A stretch of 64,000 nucleotides of DNA from the NCBI GenBank assembly GCA_921293015.1, contig OV121095.1, positions 35,809,484 through 35,873,483 on the forward strand. Direction: 5' to 3'. Shown here one piece after another: positions 62,401 through 64,000 of this stretch (the stretch's first letter is position 1; each line of letters begins with the position of its first letter). The notes beneath the pieces are model-generated. The model searched no databases and was not told the origin of the DNA. It was given only the letters and a program-made list of their open reading frames with translations. The position numbers were made by a program, and so were the translations under genes. The DNA comes from Phorcus lineatus. Lineage: Eukaryota; Mollusca; Gastropoda; Trochida; Trochidae.

Positions 62401-64000
62401 ACCATAAAGACAAGTTTTTTTTATGGATAACAACTTCTTTATTCCACGAGCACTTATAAAAATTAACAAACATCTGTAAAAACATTACGGCATTTAGCAG
62501 CCCACAAACTCCTAATGTATCACATGCAACCTTCTGAATGGAGCTGATTAAAGGGACCATTCGAGCGGCTTTCATCCGCCATCTTGAAATGTTAGCATTG
62601 CGACAAATCAAATGTGCTATATTATGCTAATTCATTGACAAAATTAAGAAATAACTAATAGATTGATAGAAGAGGGGCATATTTACAAATAATTCATAAT
62701 AAAAGTTGTCAATTGCGACAATGTTTTGTCGTAGTAATGCATTCCACATTCGTAGCTCCGATGATTGGCTTCATTTCACGAAGTTTTTTCTTTTTTGATC
62801 GATACACTTTATTCTTTGACAAATTGTTAAATCTTGAACAACTGAAATGTTAACCTCATGTACATATTTGAAATTGAGTGTGAAAAGAATCATGTAAAAA
62901 TCATATATATTTGTTAACAGGAAAGTCCTCCTTAATTTCGTTTCCACAAAAATACCCCGCTCGAATGGTCCCTTTAAGGTCACATGACCTGTATTCACTG
63001 ATTAAGCAATGGGGTTCTGTATCATTGATAAGTCCTCGATTCTGGTATAAGAAATGCACTATTCAGAACATAAACGTCTTCTACTTTACTGAACTTACAG
63101 CTGATGCTCTCAATGTAAAGCATGTTATGAATGGAATAGAGCACACATGATAACAAAAAAATTACCCTGATTGGTTTTATAAAATCTTGTAGGGAATAAA
63201 CTAACTATAAGATATGAAAAGATGGAAAAATCAGATAAGCAATACTGTTAGGCAATTGGCAAATTAAATATCAAAATTTAGAGAAAAAAAAATTAAAGAA
63301 AGTTCCATGATTACAGAAACATGACCCAAAATAAGTTTAATACTTCACCTCCCCGTTGCTATTCATAATCGCAAGTCGGAGGAAATAAATGCAGTATCAA
63401 CAAAAAATCATATTAAATCTTATAATGAATTTAGTGCAGCTTCAGCAATATTCTATGTATCATTAGCACGGGCTAGTCAAAATAACCATGCAGTGTCATA
63501 TTCTGTTGAAATAAAATTCTGTTTCAGCAATTAATGTTACAGTTCACATCAGATTACACAACTAATTTGTAACACAGGATAATAACTTGCATTCAATAAT
63601 TATAATCTAATTTGTATTAATCAACTACCCTTCTTATTACATATTCATATAATATGAGTATTATCACTATAAATGCAAGTGCCTTAATATTTGAGTATTG
63701 CTAGCACTCATTAATTCAGAAGATACAGTTTTTTATCATTTAGATAAAATCTCAAACAACTAATTACCTATGAGTGCAATCATTTTGGATCCAGTGTAAT
63801 GCTTTAGGGTAAAATATTTTGTTTTAAAGTTCGCCTATTATATTGCCGTAAAAATGCACAGATTGTGTTTAATCTCCTATGCTTAGAAGTAAAGTTTGAT
63901 AATTTTCTTTGGTTCTATATGTGTCAATCCAAATGACAAACTGCTTATGATATCCATGCTCTCCCTTGATAATTACTAATATTAAAGCACTCGTGTCATA
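59475..64000. other. Intergenic DNA, mostly unrecognised
   Basis: AT-rich. A palindrome-rich stretch at 60715-60790 (AAGGTTAACCTT, CTAAGGCTACCTTAG) is related to 9226-9300. A MITE-like pair with imperfect gggcc...ggcc ends lies at 61296-61397. A ggataacaacttctttatt arm at 62430-62448 belongs to the family at 14370. No exon is supported. Confidence 0.5.

Overview
This is a window of animal nuclear DNA: AT-rich, with short GT-AG exons, introns of 0.2 to 10 kb, and many SINEs, inverted-repeat elements and minisatellites. Several SINE copies carry a central domain resembling the Nin-DC domain known from mollusc SINEs (basis: recalled consensus). My best guess is a marine lophotrochozoan, most likely a mollusc and perhaps a gastropod. 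The species cannot be named from the sequence alone.

Layout. (1) 1-4141, + strand: the last six coding exons (181 residues) of an MFSD1 orthologue, a lysosomal major-facilitator transporter. Its 5' part lies left of the window. (2) 4142-13698: the region between two convergent genes. It holds 3' ends and SINEs but no further gene that I can see. (3) 13699-33477, - strand: a complete seven-exon SCHIP1 (schwannomin-interacting protein 1) orthologue of 285 residues, with introns full of tandem arrays. (4) 33478-64000: about 30 kb with no recognisable gene, made of degenerate satellites, SINEs, a 152-bp repeat array, foldback elements and Penelope-like fragments.

The two genes are not known to act in one pathway: one is a lysosomal transporter, the other a cortical coiled-coil adaptor. 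As far as I recall, MFSD1 and SCHIP1 are also close neighbours on human chromosome 3q25, so the pair looks like old conserved microsynteny.

The most unusual feature is in SCHIP1 intron 3. A 43-bp tandem array of 36 regular units runs up to the 3' end of exon 3 in almost unbroken register, and each unit is a copy of the exon-3/intron-3 boundary. 27 of the 36 units keep a strong CAG|GTGAG splice donor, while 9 have lost it through the same change. The real splice site therefore looks like the founding unit of a satellite of decoy donors. Secondary points are two hammerhead-ribozyme-like cores in presumed Penelope-like fragments, one of them inside a 40-bp perfect palindrome, and a SCHIP1 terminal exon hidden behind an apparent stop codon that lies in a splice donor.

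Nearly all other open frames over 60 codons are chance or repeat-derived.
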